Numbered from the stretch's first letter, positions 1-6,666 are shown. The stretch: 15,124 bases of DNA from JBDHDH01 sp039591615 (GCA_039591615.1 JBDHDH010000096.1:1-15124); one strand, 5' to 3'. Notes: generated by a model from the letters alone, not told the origin. Translations and numbers: made by a program.

Positions 1-667
1 AACGGTGAGGATCTCCACGGGGATGACCCGGAAGACCGCCACGGGGCCTCTCCGATCCCGAGCCGCGTTCACGCGGAACCGTGCGAGGCCGGGGAGCTCG
101 TAGCCGAAGTCCGTATCTCCTGTTTCCTGCCATTCCTCGCGATTGCGATCGGGCAAGATGGCGTGGAGCATGCGGTCGAGCTCTTCCGCCGCGAGCGCAC
201 CGTCTCCCTGACGAGCCATTTCGCCGTGCGTGCGAAAGATCGGGGGCTCTCCGACCCTGAGATGGAGATCGGAGCCCCCCGAGCCGACCAAGGATGCCAA
301 TAGCTCGGTGAGACGTCCCGCATCGGGCTCGCTGACGCCAACGGATGGGGCTGCCTCCGAAGCCGGCCTGATGACAGCGACGACACCGCCATTGATGGGG
401 GTGACCTGGACTCGGACGGCCGCCGGGCCACCTTCATAGCCGAACTCGGTTTCAGCAGTTCCGTCGAGTCTGCCTGCCACGTCCGGCGGGGCGACTTCCG
501 TGATGAGAGATGAGAGCCGAAATCTGACGGTCGCTGATGGCCTGCTTGCTCAGCCTCCTGGCCTGTCCGGCCTTGACTAAGACGACGGGCTCGTCGGGTT
601 CGAAGCGGAGCTGCTCGGCCTGCTCCTCGAGGAGACGTTTGATGAAAGGATCGAGCTTGGCCCCCAT
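1..667 (-). pseudogene. pilT: PilT-type type IV pilus retraction ATPase, 5' part only, frame broken by a 7-bp tandem duplication
   Basis: Twitching-motility ATPases of the PilT family power pilus retraction at the inner membrane. Reading the minus strand from ATG at 667 gives MGAKLDPFIKRLLEEQ and on to QISALIS, then stops at 452. The reading continues perfectly in another frame from about 500 to the window edge. That part holds the PilT N-terminal signature: SGGSDLHLRVGEPPIF, HGEMARQG, then ETGDTDFGYELPGLARFRVN and FRVIPVEILT. Removing one copy of the 7-bp tandem repeat at 502-516 joins the frames as QISALITEVAPPDVAGRL. The Walker and other ATPase motifs lie beyond the left edge. The first ~98 residues look like an extra copy of the PAS-like N domain (TAETEFGYEGGPAAVRVQV against DTDFGYELPGLARFRVN). 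The start at 667 has GAGGAG about 7 bases upstream, overlapping the end of the preceding gene, so the two are probably co-translated. A TTG at 670 is an alternative start. The PilT identity is firm; whether the break is real, reversible or a sequencing error is open. Confidence 0.82.
502..516. repeat. 7-bp tandem duplication causing the pilT frameshift
   Basis: GATGAGA occurs twice in direct succession (502-508 and 509-515), with period 7 holding to 516. Seven bases is two codons plus one, so an extra unit shifts the frame. Deleting one unit restores a continuous PilT-like reading frame. This is the pattern expected of polymerase slippage. Confidence 0.9.
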
Positions 668-670
668 CAA

Positions 671-1159
671 TCACTCCTCTGTCGGTCGCACATACAGCAC
701 GTGATTGTGATTCACATAGTGGATTGTCCCGCCGTCAGAGACGGCGAAAAAGGGATCGGGCACTTCGTTCAGGTAATCCAGAACTCGAGAACGGGCAGCT
801 GGCAACTCCATCGTCACCGTTCCTGTTACCGAAGAGCCGTCAGCGAGTGCGACCTCGACGCGCACGTGCCTAGCCGGTCCCTGCCCCTCGGGATCGCCCG
901 ACGTATCCCCCGCTGCGGCGGAGAGACGCATCGTCTGAGCCTTCGTGATCAGAAGCACCTGCCCGTCCTCATCAGTGCGGAACGGGAACACCGGCTCCCC
1001 ACGATTCAGCATGTCCAGCGGTGTCTCCCTCCCGGTGTGGAGCGGTGTCCGCGGTATGAGAAAGATGACGCCCCCCAAAGTCTCACCGTGCGCGAGTAGG
1101 AGCGTTGCCTCGAGAGTGCTGCGAGGCACGGAAAACTCGGATAGGGGCTGAGTCGTCAT
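671..1159 (-). CDS. Uncharacterised protein of two tandem ~60-residue domains, coupled to pilT
   Basis: I do not recognise a named family. The product is 162 residues, soluble, with no signal peptide or membrane segment. It is built from two copies of one pattern. Copy A (about residues 15-79) reads EATLLLAHGETLGGVIFL, then PLDMLNRGEPVFPFR, DGQVLLITKAQTMRL. Copy B (about 98-160) reads RVEVALADGSSVTGTVTMELP, then RVLDYLNEVPDPFFAV, DGGTIHYVNHNHVLYV. Shared positions are L-A-x-G-x-x-x-x-G-x-V, LDxLN, P-x-F and a terminal beta strand, suggesting two small beta-rich domains. Its stop at 671-673 lies 3 bases before the pilT ATG, and its last codons carry the pilT ribosome site, so a pilus- or surface-motility-related role is likely by context. 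Start chosen at ATG 1159, which has GGAG just upstream; ATGs at 1168 and 1207 are in frame. A TATCTT at 1174-1169 is a candidate -10. Confidence 0.72.
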   Translation of the reverse strand: MTTQPLSEFSVPRSTLEATLLLAHGETLGGVIFLIPRTPLHTGRETPLDMLNRGEPVFPFRTDEDGQVLLITKAQTMRLSAAAGDTSGDPEGQGPARHVRVEVALADGSSVTGTVTMELPAARSRVLDYLNEVPDPFFAVSDGGTIHYVNHNHVLYVRPTEE

Positions 1160-1328
1160 CGGCTCCATAAGATAACGATGAAACCAAAGGCGGGGGCTCC
1201 GACGCACGCCGGCAGCGGCAGACCCGTGGACTGCCCCCCGTCGATTCCCATATCAACCGTTCAATAGGGGTTCATCGGCTCTTCATGCCCAAACCTTTAG
1301 GCATAGACTGCAAAATCAGGAGTGAGAA

Positions 1329-1622
1329 GTGAACACGATCGTCTTGATTCTCGGTGGAGCCGTCGTCCTAGGCGGATGCCTCTTGGGCGCCGTGGCTCTG
1401 GCATACATGGTCGGAAGTGACGTTGGACGGGTCGTGCAGCGGCTTCGTGGCGAGCCAGCGAAGATCCGTTGCCCCCACACCGGCCAATTGATGCGCGTAC
1501 GGATTGGTCGCGGCCCGGACTTGTCGCCTCGAATCTTCTGGTGTGAGCGCTTCGCGGACGACCAAGTGCGCTGCTTTGCTTCGTGCGTGGCCGAGCCGCG
1601 CAGAGGGGGACGCGCGGCCTGA
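1329..1622 (+). CDS. Small membrane protein with a four-cysteine C-terminal domain
   Basis: The 97-residue product starts at GTG 1329, preceded by AGGAG at 1318-1322 with a 6-base gap, a good ribosome site. Residues 4-27 form one hydrophobic helix (with C17), followed by a basic stretch (residues 34-46). The tail holds CPHTGQLMRVRIG (C48) and then C72, C82 and C86 (FWCERF, VRCFASC). Four cysteines in a C-P-x-T-G ... C ... CxxxC layout could bind zinc or form disulfides; topology is unknown. I cannot assign a function. It is divergent from the pilT-linked gene across about 170 bp and is followed by a stretch with no intact gene. The overlapping minus-strand reading frames lack any recognisable motif and look like shadows. 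Confidence 0.62.
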   Translation: MNTIVLILGGAVVLGGCLLGAVALAYMVGSDVGRVVQRLRGEPAKIRCPHTGQLMRVRIGRGPDLSPRIFWCERFADDQVRCFASCVAEPRRGGRAA

Positions 1623-1639
1623 GCTGACGCTCTGCCGGC

Positions 1640-1880
1640 CAGCGTAACACCCGATACTCGCACGTGGGTGGAATGCCTCGTCAATGGGGGCAGGTGCCCT
1701 TGTGCCTCCGTGCCTCGCCTCACCCGATCGAGGGCGCCCACCAGAATTCGCCTGACTCCCCGAGCGACGGACACGGGCCGCGAGCCATCCAACCACCAGG
1801 ATGACCCCTGCGGCGATGAGGTTTGGGGGGTAAGTACCCAATCGTTGGGACATATCGCGCCGGAAAACCCACGCTGACTG
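1640..1880 (-). pseudogene. Possible decayed fragment of a membrane protein (MscS / TM-helix type)
   Basis: This is the main content of the 367-bp stretch between 1623 and 1989. On the minus strand from about 1853, a frame reads MSQRLGTYPPNLIAAGVILV followed by VGWLAARVRR, which resembles the first membrane helix of small mechanosensitive-channel-type proteins (PNLLAALLILLVGW). It then turns into low-complexity sequence. In another minus frame the neighbouring bases read RGVRRILVGALDRVRRG, a plausible continuation of such a helix, so one frameshift may separate the parts. There is no ribosome site before 1853 and no plausible C-terminus. It could also be a chance reading of GC-rich spacer DNA. 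Confidence 0.28.
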
Positions 1881-1916
1881 ACTATCGTACCTTCCCCTAG
1901 ATGTTCGTCCTGTTAC

Positions 1917-1954
1917 CCAGCGTCGTCGTCCAGGGTCGCCGTTGGAGACGCTGG
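1917..1954 (-). terminator. Inverted repeat downstream of the permease, possible terminator
   Basis: CCAGCGTC (1917-1924) and GACGCTGG (1947-1954) form a perfect 8-bp stem around a 22-base loop, 36-73 bases beyond the permease stop on its transcribed side. The loop is long and no U-tract follows, so a terminator role is tentative. A 12-bp palindrome GGCCAGCTGGCC (1979-1990) also abuts the stop codon. Confidence 0.3.
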
Positions 1955-1989
1955 TTGGGGCTGTCGCGGGGATGGGACGGCCAGCTGGC

Positions 1990-3399
1990 CTAACGCTGGC
2001 TCCTGGTACCGGTGTCGCCGGCCCGACGCGACCCGTCGACGGGGCGTGGGGGCGGGCGGACCGTGTGCCCCCTGCGGGTGGTGAGCCATTGCCAGCCGAT
2101 GCCCATCCCGAGAAGCCCCAGGCCAGCCTGCCAGATGGCAGGTTCCAGCGAGAAGGCCAGCAGGAGGCAAGCCCCAAGCACGGTGAGCGCGACGCCGCGG
2201 GGAAGACGGCGCCATCCGTCTGGCAGGCGGGCTGCGGCGAGATTAGCGATGGCGTAGTACATCAGCAGCGTGAACGCACTGAGCGACCAGGTTACCCGTA
2301 CGTCCCGGGTGAGGACGAGGCCGGCGACGGCAAGCACGGAGAGCGCAACCGCGGGCGCAGGCATACGTTGTTGTGGGTCCGCCGGCCCAAAGACATCCGT
2401 GGGGTTACCCCGAGGCCCCAGAACGTCGAGCATCCGCGCCAGATCGAAGAGCAGATTCCACAACATCCCGGTCAAGGCGATCACGGCCACGATGGCTACG
2501 CCCGTCGTGACGCCTGGGAGGACGACTGCCCGTCCGATATCGAACAGGGGAGCCCCGGTCTCCTCGGTGGCTCGGGCGAGCGCCCCCGGGCCGAGGGTGC
2601 CGAGCCCGACTGCTCCAACGACGAGATAGACCGTTGTGGCGATTATCACCAGCGGCACGACGGCACTTCCCTGATGGCCTGTGTCCGTGCTCTCCGCCGC
2701 ACTCCTCCCCAGTCCGGCATAGGCAACCAGCATGACCGCTGTGGCATGCGAGAGAGGAGCGAGACCAGCCACGGTCCAGCTTGCGGGGGCGAACGGGGCC
2801 CCCAAGTCCGTGGCGCCGGTTACTGCACCGTACAATCCGGCGAGCGCAAGGAGCGCGACTCCGACGAGCACCGCGACGGCAATGACGGTGGTGACGCCAG
2901 CCGGGCGGCGCAGCCCCCCCAGTATCGGCATGCTCAGGATGCCGACGGTCGCGAGGGCCACGGGGATTCTCCAGATCCCGTCGAACGTTTGGAGGACCAT
3001 GAGGAGGTATCCCGCCAGTCCAAGCGCGGCCGTTGCAGCGGCCGCGGTCTTCGCGCACACCAGCATCCAGCCACCGACAAATGCTAGCGACGGCGGGAAC
3101 GCGCCGGTGCCCTCGTCGCGCCCGGTCGTGTTCGAGTGAGTGGCAAGCTGGGCAGTTGACAAACCGTTGCACGCAGCCACCATGGCTGCCAGCGCAATTG
3201 CCAGCAGGACTCCCGGGCCGGCGACTTCTGTGGCGACACCGAAGCCGACGAAGATGCCGGTTCCGAGAATAAAGCCCAGGTGCTGAAGACGGATTCCTTC
3301 GGAGCCTGAGCCCTCCGGCGCGGGCCGTCGGGACACTCGATAGGCCACGTGACCGGCGTACGTGCCGCGATAGGACGAGTGCGTGCGTGACTGGGACAT
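1990..3399 (-). CDS. APC superfamily amino acid permease
   Basis: The protein is predicted to import amino acids or related compounds through the inner membrane. It has about 12 hydrophobic segments over 469 residues, normal for the family. The first segment has the unwound-helix motif GTGIF (residues 46-50) in LGFILGTGIFVGFGV followed by AGPGVLLAIAL. The next helices include ACNGLSTAQLA and GGWMLVCAKTAAAATAALGLAGYL, matching APC TM2-TM3. The loop between them (HSNTTGRDEGTGAFPPS) and the loop after TM6 (AYAGLGRSAAESTDTG) diverge from the usual GGAYxY and EE-x-x-NP-x-R signatures, so the substrate cannot be named. The last ~30 residues are hydrophilic and Arg/Pro-rich. ATG 3399 has no clear ribosome site; a later GTG around residue 18 or 22 is possible. 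It lies 177 bp downstream of the alcohol dehydrogenase on the same strand, and nothing recognisable lies between them. Confidence 0.85.
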   Translation of the reverse strand: MSQSRTHSSYRGTYAGHVAYRVSRRPAPEGSGSEGIRLQHLGFILGTGIFVGFGVATEVAGPGVLLAIALAAMVAACNGLSTAQLATHSNTTGRDEGTGAFPPSLAFVGGWMLVCAKTAAAATAALGLAGYLLMVLQTFDGIWRIPVALATVGILSMPILGGLRRPAGVTTVIAVAVLVGVALLALAGLYGAVTGATDLGAPFAPASWTVAGLAPLSHATAVMLVAYAGLGRSAAESTDTGHQGSAVVPLVIIATTVYLVVGAVGLGTLGPGALARATEETGAPLFDIGRAVVLPGVTTGVAIVAVIALTGMLWNLLFDLARMLDVLGPRGNPTDVFGPADPQQRMPAPAVALSVLAVAGLVLTRDVRVTWSLSAFTLLMYYAIANLAAARLPDGWRRLPRGVALTVLGACLLLAFSLEPAIWQAGLGLLGMGIGWQWLTTRRGHTVRPPPRPVDGSRRAGDTGTRSQR

Positions 3400-3576
3400 G
3401 GGAGTGGTGGCAGGGACTCACGACGCAACTCCTGGACCATTGTGACTGCACACGCGATCCAATGTGTGTTGGTCACGCGAGACAGCTCGTCGGCGAACTC
3501 GCCACTCCCGATGTCCGTATCGCGGTCCATCGCTGTGTTGTCTCACCGAAAAACGGGAGGAGACCGCGGGCGCTGA

Positions 3577-4608
3577 CTACGCTTCTCCACCGACCAGGAG
3601 CACGGCTGCACCGGTGACGCGTCCCTCCCGCAGGTCGGTGAGAGCCTCATTTGCGTTCGGCAGCGAATAGGGCTGCGTGTCTGTCCGGACGGACGCCGCG
3701 GGCGCGATTCGGAGGAATTCTTCCCCGTCGCGGCGTGTCAGATTGGCAACCGAACGAATGACGCGTTCGCCCCACAGTATGCTGTAGGGAAAGGACGGGA
3801 TGTCACTCATATGAATTCCAGCGCAGACAACCGTCCCACCGGGCCGACAGTGACGCAGCGCGAGAGGTACGAGGGGCCCCACGGGAGCGAAGATGATCGC
3901 CGCGTCGAGCGCCTCCGGAGGATTCTCGTCGGATCCTCCGGCCCACTCGGCTCCCAGCGACCGAGCGAACTCCTGGCCCGTGGCGTCCCCTGGCTTCGTG
4001 AACGCAAAGAGGCGGCGTCCCTGGTACCGGGCCACCTGTGCCATGATGTGGGCTGCAGCCCCGAACCCGTAGAGTCCCAGCCTTCGCGCCTCGCCGGCAG
4101 CGACCAGCGATCGATACCCGATGAGTCCTGCGCATAGCAGTGGTGCCGCCTGCAGGTCGGAGTACCCATCGGGAATGGGGAAACAGAACCTGCCGTCCGC
4201 AACCGTAAACTCGGCGTAGCCACCGTCGATCTGGTATCCCGTGAATCGGGCTCGCTGGCAGAGGTTCTCTCTCCCAGAGCGACAGTACTCGCATTCTCCG
4301 CAAGTCCAGCCGAGCCAAGGGACGCCGACGCGATCACCGACTTTGAATCGTTCCACCGCGCTTCCGATCTCCACCACCTTCCCAACGATCTCGTGCCCCA
4401 GCACGAGAGGGAGTCTTGGGTCGGGGAGATCGCCGTCGGCGACATGCAGATCAGTTCGGCACACGCCGCAGGCAGAGACTGCGAGGAGTACCTGGCCCGG
4501 TCCGGGTTCGGGCTTCCCGATGTTCGATTCCTGCAACGGCCGATTGGGAGCCTCTAGCACCATGGCACGCATGGTTTGATCTGTCATGGGACGCCGCGGT
4601 CTCGGCAT
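3577..4608 (-). CDS. Zinc-dependent alcohol dehydrogenase (medium-chain, AdhA-like)
   Basis: Oxidises alcohols or reduces aldehydes with NAD(P). The 343-residue sequence has all the parts of a zinc MDR enzyme. Catalytic-zinc ligands are C50 (CGVCRTDLH), H72 (LGHEIVG) and C159 (LLCAG). The structural-zinc loop is C103, C106, C109 and C117 (CGECEYCRSGRENLC). The Rossmann fold begins LYGFGAAAHIMAQVA (around 179-193). The GFGAAAH form and the GIHMSDIPSFPY segment (265-275) are typical of the AdhA-like subgroup found in many soil bacteria. The physiological substrate cannot be told. ATG 4608 gives a basic 12-residue lead; ATG 4587 or 4572 (MRAMVLEAP) may be the true start, since no Shine-Dalgarno distinguishes them. 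It is divergent from the DUF72 gene with 37 bp between starts, where a TAGACT (-10-like) on the minus strand lies at 4640-4635. Confidence 0.9.
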   Translation of the reverse strand: MPRPRRPMTDQTMRAMVLEAPNRPLQESNIGKPEPGPGQVLLAVSACGVCRTDLHVADGDLPDPRLPLVLGHEIVGKVVEIGSAVERFKVGDRVGVPWLGWTCGECEYCRSGRENLCQRARFTGYQIDGGYAEFTVADGRFCFPIPDGYSDLQAAPLLCAGLIGYRSLVAAGEARRLGLYGFGAAAHIMAQVARYQGRRLFAFTKPGDATGQEFARSLGAEWAGGSDENPPEALDAAIIFAPVGPLVPLALRHCRPGGTVVCAGIHMSDIPSFPYSILWGERVIRSVANLTRRDGEEFLRIAPAASVRTDTQPYSLPNANEALTDLREGRVTGAAVLLVGGEA

Positions 4609-4610
4609 GG

Positions 4611-4639
4611 TGGTCAGGGTGACATCGCTCCGTTAGTCT
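4611..4639 (+). promoter_or_regulatory. Candidate leaderless promoter of the DUF72 gene, overlapping a minus-strand -10
   Basis: TGGTCA (4611-4616), a 17-base gap, then TAGTCT (4634-4639), 6 bases before ATG 4646. TANNNT at this distance is the usual arrangement for leaderless mRNAs, and no Shine-Dalgarno is present. The same bases on the other strand read TAGACT (4640-4635), which would serve the alcohol dehydrogenase, so the two promoters may exclude each other. Confidence 0.45.
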
Positions 4640-4645
4640 AATGTG

Positions 4646-5344
4646 ATGCGAAGCTTCGTCGGCACCAGCGGATACTCGTATAAGGAGTGGAAGGGCAGCT
4701 TCTATCCCGAGAAGCTACCAGCACCCCAGATGCTCCGTTACTACGCGGAGCGTCTCAATACGGTGGAGATCAACAATACGTTCTATCGCATGCCCACTGA
4801 GAAAGTGCTGCTGCAGTGGGCGGAACAGGTGCCGGAGGGGTTCACCTTCGTCCTGAAGGCGTCCCGCAGGATCACTCACCTGAAACGCTTGAAGGACGTC
4901 GATGACGAAACGGCGTATCTCCTGCGGACTGCGTCGGTGCTCGGCGACAAGCTGGGGCCAATGTTATTCCAGCTACCGCCGAGCATGAAGAAAGATATCC
5001 AGCGGCTGCGCGCGTTCCTGGATCTCCTCCCGTCCCGCTGGCTCGCCGCCGTGGAGTTTCGTCACGGCTCGTGGTTCGATGACGAAGTGTCTGACACGCT
5101 TCGGTCCCGCAACGTGGCATTGGCCATCGCGGAGACCGAGGACACTGCCGTTCCTTTCGTCTCCACAGCCGACTGGGGGTACTTGCGACTCCGTCGGGAG
5201 GACTACGATGCCTCCGACCTCTCTGGATGGGCGAAACGGGTGACGGCACAGCCGTGGGAGGCGGCCTACGTGTTCTTCAAACATGAGGAGGAAGCCAACG
5301 CGCCCAAGTTTGCGGTGGAATTCAAGAGCTTCCTGGCGGAGTAG
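4646..5344 (+). CDS. DUF72 / YecE family protein
   Basis: DUF72 proteins are TIM-barrel proteins of unknown biochemical function. The 232-residue product has the family hallmarks in order: FVGTSGYSYKEWKGSFYP (4-21), the INNTFYRMPTEKVLLQWAEQ block, FTFVLKASRRITHLKRL, then GPMLFQLPPSMKKD, AVEFRHGSWFDDEV, and a C-terminal YVFFKHEEEANAPKFAVEF with the conserved aromatic/His/Asn positions. Length is normal and nothing is missing. ATG 4646 is chosen because GTG 4643 adds only one residue and the family starts close to the GTSGY motif. The gene ends 29 bp short of hslR, which points towards it. Confidence 0.93.
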   Translation: MRSFVGTSGYSYKEWKGSFYPEKLPAPQMLRYYAERLNTVEINNTFYRMPTEKVLLQWAEQVPEGFTFVLKASRRITHLKRLKDVDDETAYLLRTASVLGDKLGPMLFQLPPSMKKDIQRLRAFLDLLPSRWLAAVEFRHGSWFDDEVSDTLRSRNVALAIAETEDTAVPFVSTADWGYLRLRREDYDASDLSGWAKRVTAQPWEAAYVFFKHEEEANAPKFAVEFKSFLAE

Positions 5345-5364
5345 CCCCGTCGGTCCGATGGGGC
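5344..5364. terminator. Hairpin between convergent DUF72 and hslR genes
   Basis: GCCCCGTCG (5344-5352) pairs with CGATGGGGC (5356-5364): nine base pairs including one G-U, around a 3-base loop. It starts on the last base of the DUF72 stop codon and sits in the only gap between two convergent genes, so it could end transcription from both sides. No U-tract follows on either strand, so this is not a canonical intrinsic terminator. Confidence 0.5.
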
Positions 5365-5373
5365 CGTGCTTGC

Positions 5374-5781
5374 CTACTCCCGTCTCTTCCATCGGTCGAG
5401 GAGTCGCCGTTCCTTCTTAGTGGGTCTTCCCTTCCCCTTGAACTCGAACGTTCGTCGGGCCTGAAGCTCGGCGCTCACACGTTCTCTCGCGGCGAGGCTC
5501 TCCGGTGTCTCGGCATAGAGGTCTGCGGCTTCCGCCGGGCGCCCGCGTCGCTCGGCGAGTCCCTGGACAATGACCGCGTATTCGTAGATGCCCTTCCGGA
5601 TCCGCAGCGCGTCGCCCACCTGTACCATCTTGGAGCGCTTCACCCGCTGACCGCTCAGGTGGACCTTGCCTCCCGCGATGGCGGCGGCCGCGAGAGATCG
5701 CGTTTTATAGAACCGCGCCGCCCAGAGCCATCGATCCAAACGGACGCGCTCCGGAGCGTGAGGCCCAGGCTGCGAGACCAT
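5374..5781 (-). CDS. hslR: S4-domain RNA-binding protein, HslR/Hsp15-like
   Basis: Hsp15 binds stalled 50S subunits carrying a nascent peptidyl-tRNA and helps recycle them. The 135-residue product has the S4 RNA-binding fold near the N-terminus: RLDRWLWAARFYKTRSLAAA (14-33), GGKVHLSGQRVKRSKMVQVGD, then LRIRKGIYEYAVIVQGL. The C-terminal tail is strongly basic (KGKGRPTKKERRLLDRW), as in Hsp15. Length agrees with the family. Start ATG 5781 has no obvious ribosome site; a first methionine followed by ~12 variable residues before the S4 domain is usual. It is separated by about 70 bp from the minus-strand gene upstream of it (5850-6587), so the two could share a transcript, but no functional link is evident. 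Confidence 0.88.
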   Translation of the reverse strand: MVSQPGPHAPERVRLDRWLWAARFYKTRSLAAAAIAGGKVHLSGQRVKRSKMVQVGDALRIRKGIYEYAVIVQGLAERRGRPAEAADLYAETPESLAARERVSAELQARRTFEFKGKGRPTKKERRLLDRWKRRE

Positions 5782-5849
5782 CTCAGGCGCCCAGGCCGCT
5801 GGCGGTCGGTCCTCTTGTCATCGACGGCCGCTCTGTGGCGGTCTCGTGA

Positions 5850-6587
5850 TCACTCTCGCACGGCACGGGCGAGGGTGTCATGATGCGAGTCCATGAGGGT
5901 ACGAAGGTACGTGCCGATCTCGTCGGCGCTGTCGAACCCCGCGGCTTTGGCAGCCGCTTCCCGTCGGTCTGCCGGGATATCGGCACTGTCCGAGAAGTGC
6001 TTGATGTCCCGATAGACACCTATGGTGAATAGGTCCCACGCCGCTCCGGCCACTCTCTCGAAGATCAGGTTCTCCGGTCGATCGAGGGCGGCAAGATAGG
6101 CATTCTCCATCTCACGCTCGCGTTTGAGATCCGCGTATTTCCCAGGAAGGACGATGAACATCTCGACGTGGTAGAATTCACCGCCCCCAAACGCTGCCGC
6201 CACCTCCTCCAGAGGCGGCCCCGCTACGAAGACCTCTTCGCGCCATGCAACATGCCTCCGTGCCTTGCCATCGAATGCCCCGAGGGTGTGGGCGGTTTCG
6301 CGCGCCACCCGCTCCCGCCGCGTCACCCGCTCCCGCTGGTAGTAACGGGCGAAGCTGCCCATTGGAAAGATCACCATGAGGTCCCAATGATCTCCCTGGC
6401 TGTGTCGCATGATGAAGGGCGGATGGTCCCCCACTGCCTCGTGGTAGGAGCGCCGATCGCGATACGTGTCGATGACTTCGAGGAGCGAGCCGGGGGAAGC
6501 TCGGAGGAGAACAGCCTTGTAGAGATATCCACTGTCGGCGCTCTGTGATGTAGCGAGTAGGAGTCCTGCTATCAGCGTTCCAATCAT
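5850..6587 (-). CDS. Predicted exported protein with two dimeric alpha/beta-barrel-like halves
   Basis: No named family is recognised. From ATG 6587 the product is 245 residues with an N-terminal hydrophobic stretch (IGTLIAGLLLATSQSADS) that looks like a signal peptide. Two similar halves follow. Half A (about 21-84) contains YKAVLLRASPGSLLEVIDTY, then HWDLMVIFPMGSFARYY; half B (about 138-201) contains YHVEMFIVLPGKYADLKRER, then AWDLFTIGVYRDIKHFSD. The repeated beta-helix-(W-D-L)-beta plan resembles ferredoxin-like barrels of the NIPSNAP/ABM/EthD kind, which may be enzymes, stress proteins or ligand binders. H62, H67, H112, H140 and H235-H236 are possible functional residues but none is diagnostic. 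ATG 6587 is preferred because GGAG sits 6 bases upstream; ATG 6629 would add 14 residues. It is divergent from the ATP-grasp gene with 92 bp between starts. Confidence 0.72.
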   Translation of the reverse strand: MIGTLIAGLLLATSQSADSGYLYKAVLLRASPGSLLEVIDTYRDRRSYHEAVGDHPPFIMRHSQGDHWDLMVIFPMGSFARYYQRERVTRRERVARETAHTLGAFDGKARRHVAWREEVFVAGPPLEEVAAAFGGGEFYHVEMFIVLPGKYADLKREREMENAYLAALDRPENLIFERVAGAAWDLFTIGVYRDIKHFSDSADIPADRREAAAKAAGFDSADEIGTYLRTLMDSHHDTLARAVRE

Positions 6588-6666
6588 GACAAGCTCCGCG
6601 GAAGATTGGATGGGACGCGAGAAGGTCATCGGCTGTCGCAGTCATCGCAACCCGAAGGGACAAAGG

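Noticed and set aside
69..674. Long minus-strand open frame of about 200 codons over the pilT region
   Set aside because: Its product is Ser/Arg/Pro-rich with no motif, while the other two frames together spell PilT; it is a GC-rich shadow.
1285..1304. ATGCC/GGCAT inverted repeat before the 1329 gene as a possible operator
   Set aside because: Only five base pairs around a 10-base loop; expected by chance at this length.
1627..1645. ACGCT/AGCGT hairpin after the 1329 gene as a terminator
   Set aside because: Five-bp stem, 9-base loop and no U-tract; too weak to claim.
1942..3087. Plus-strand open frame of 381 codons across the permease
   Set aside because: Charged, Gly/Arg-rich product without hydrophobic core or motif, antisense to a clear membrane protein.
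3400..3530. Small minus-strand frame (MDRDTDIGSGEFADEL...) just upstream of the permease
   Set aside because: It reads on out of frame through the permease with no recognisable feature or ribosome site; likely chance.
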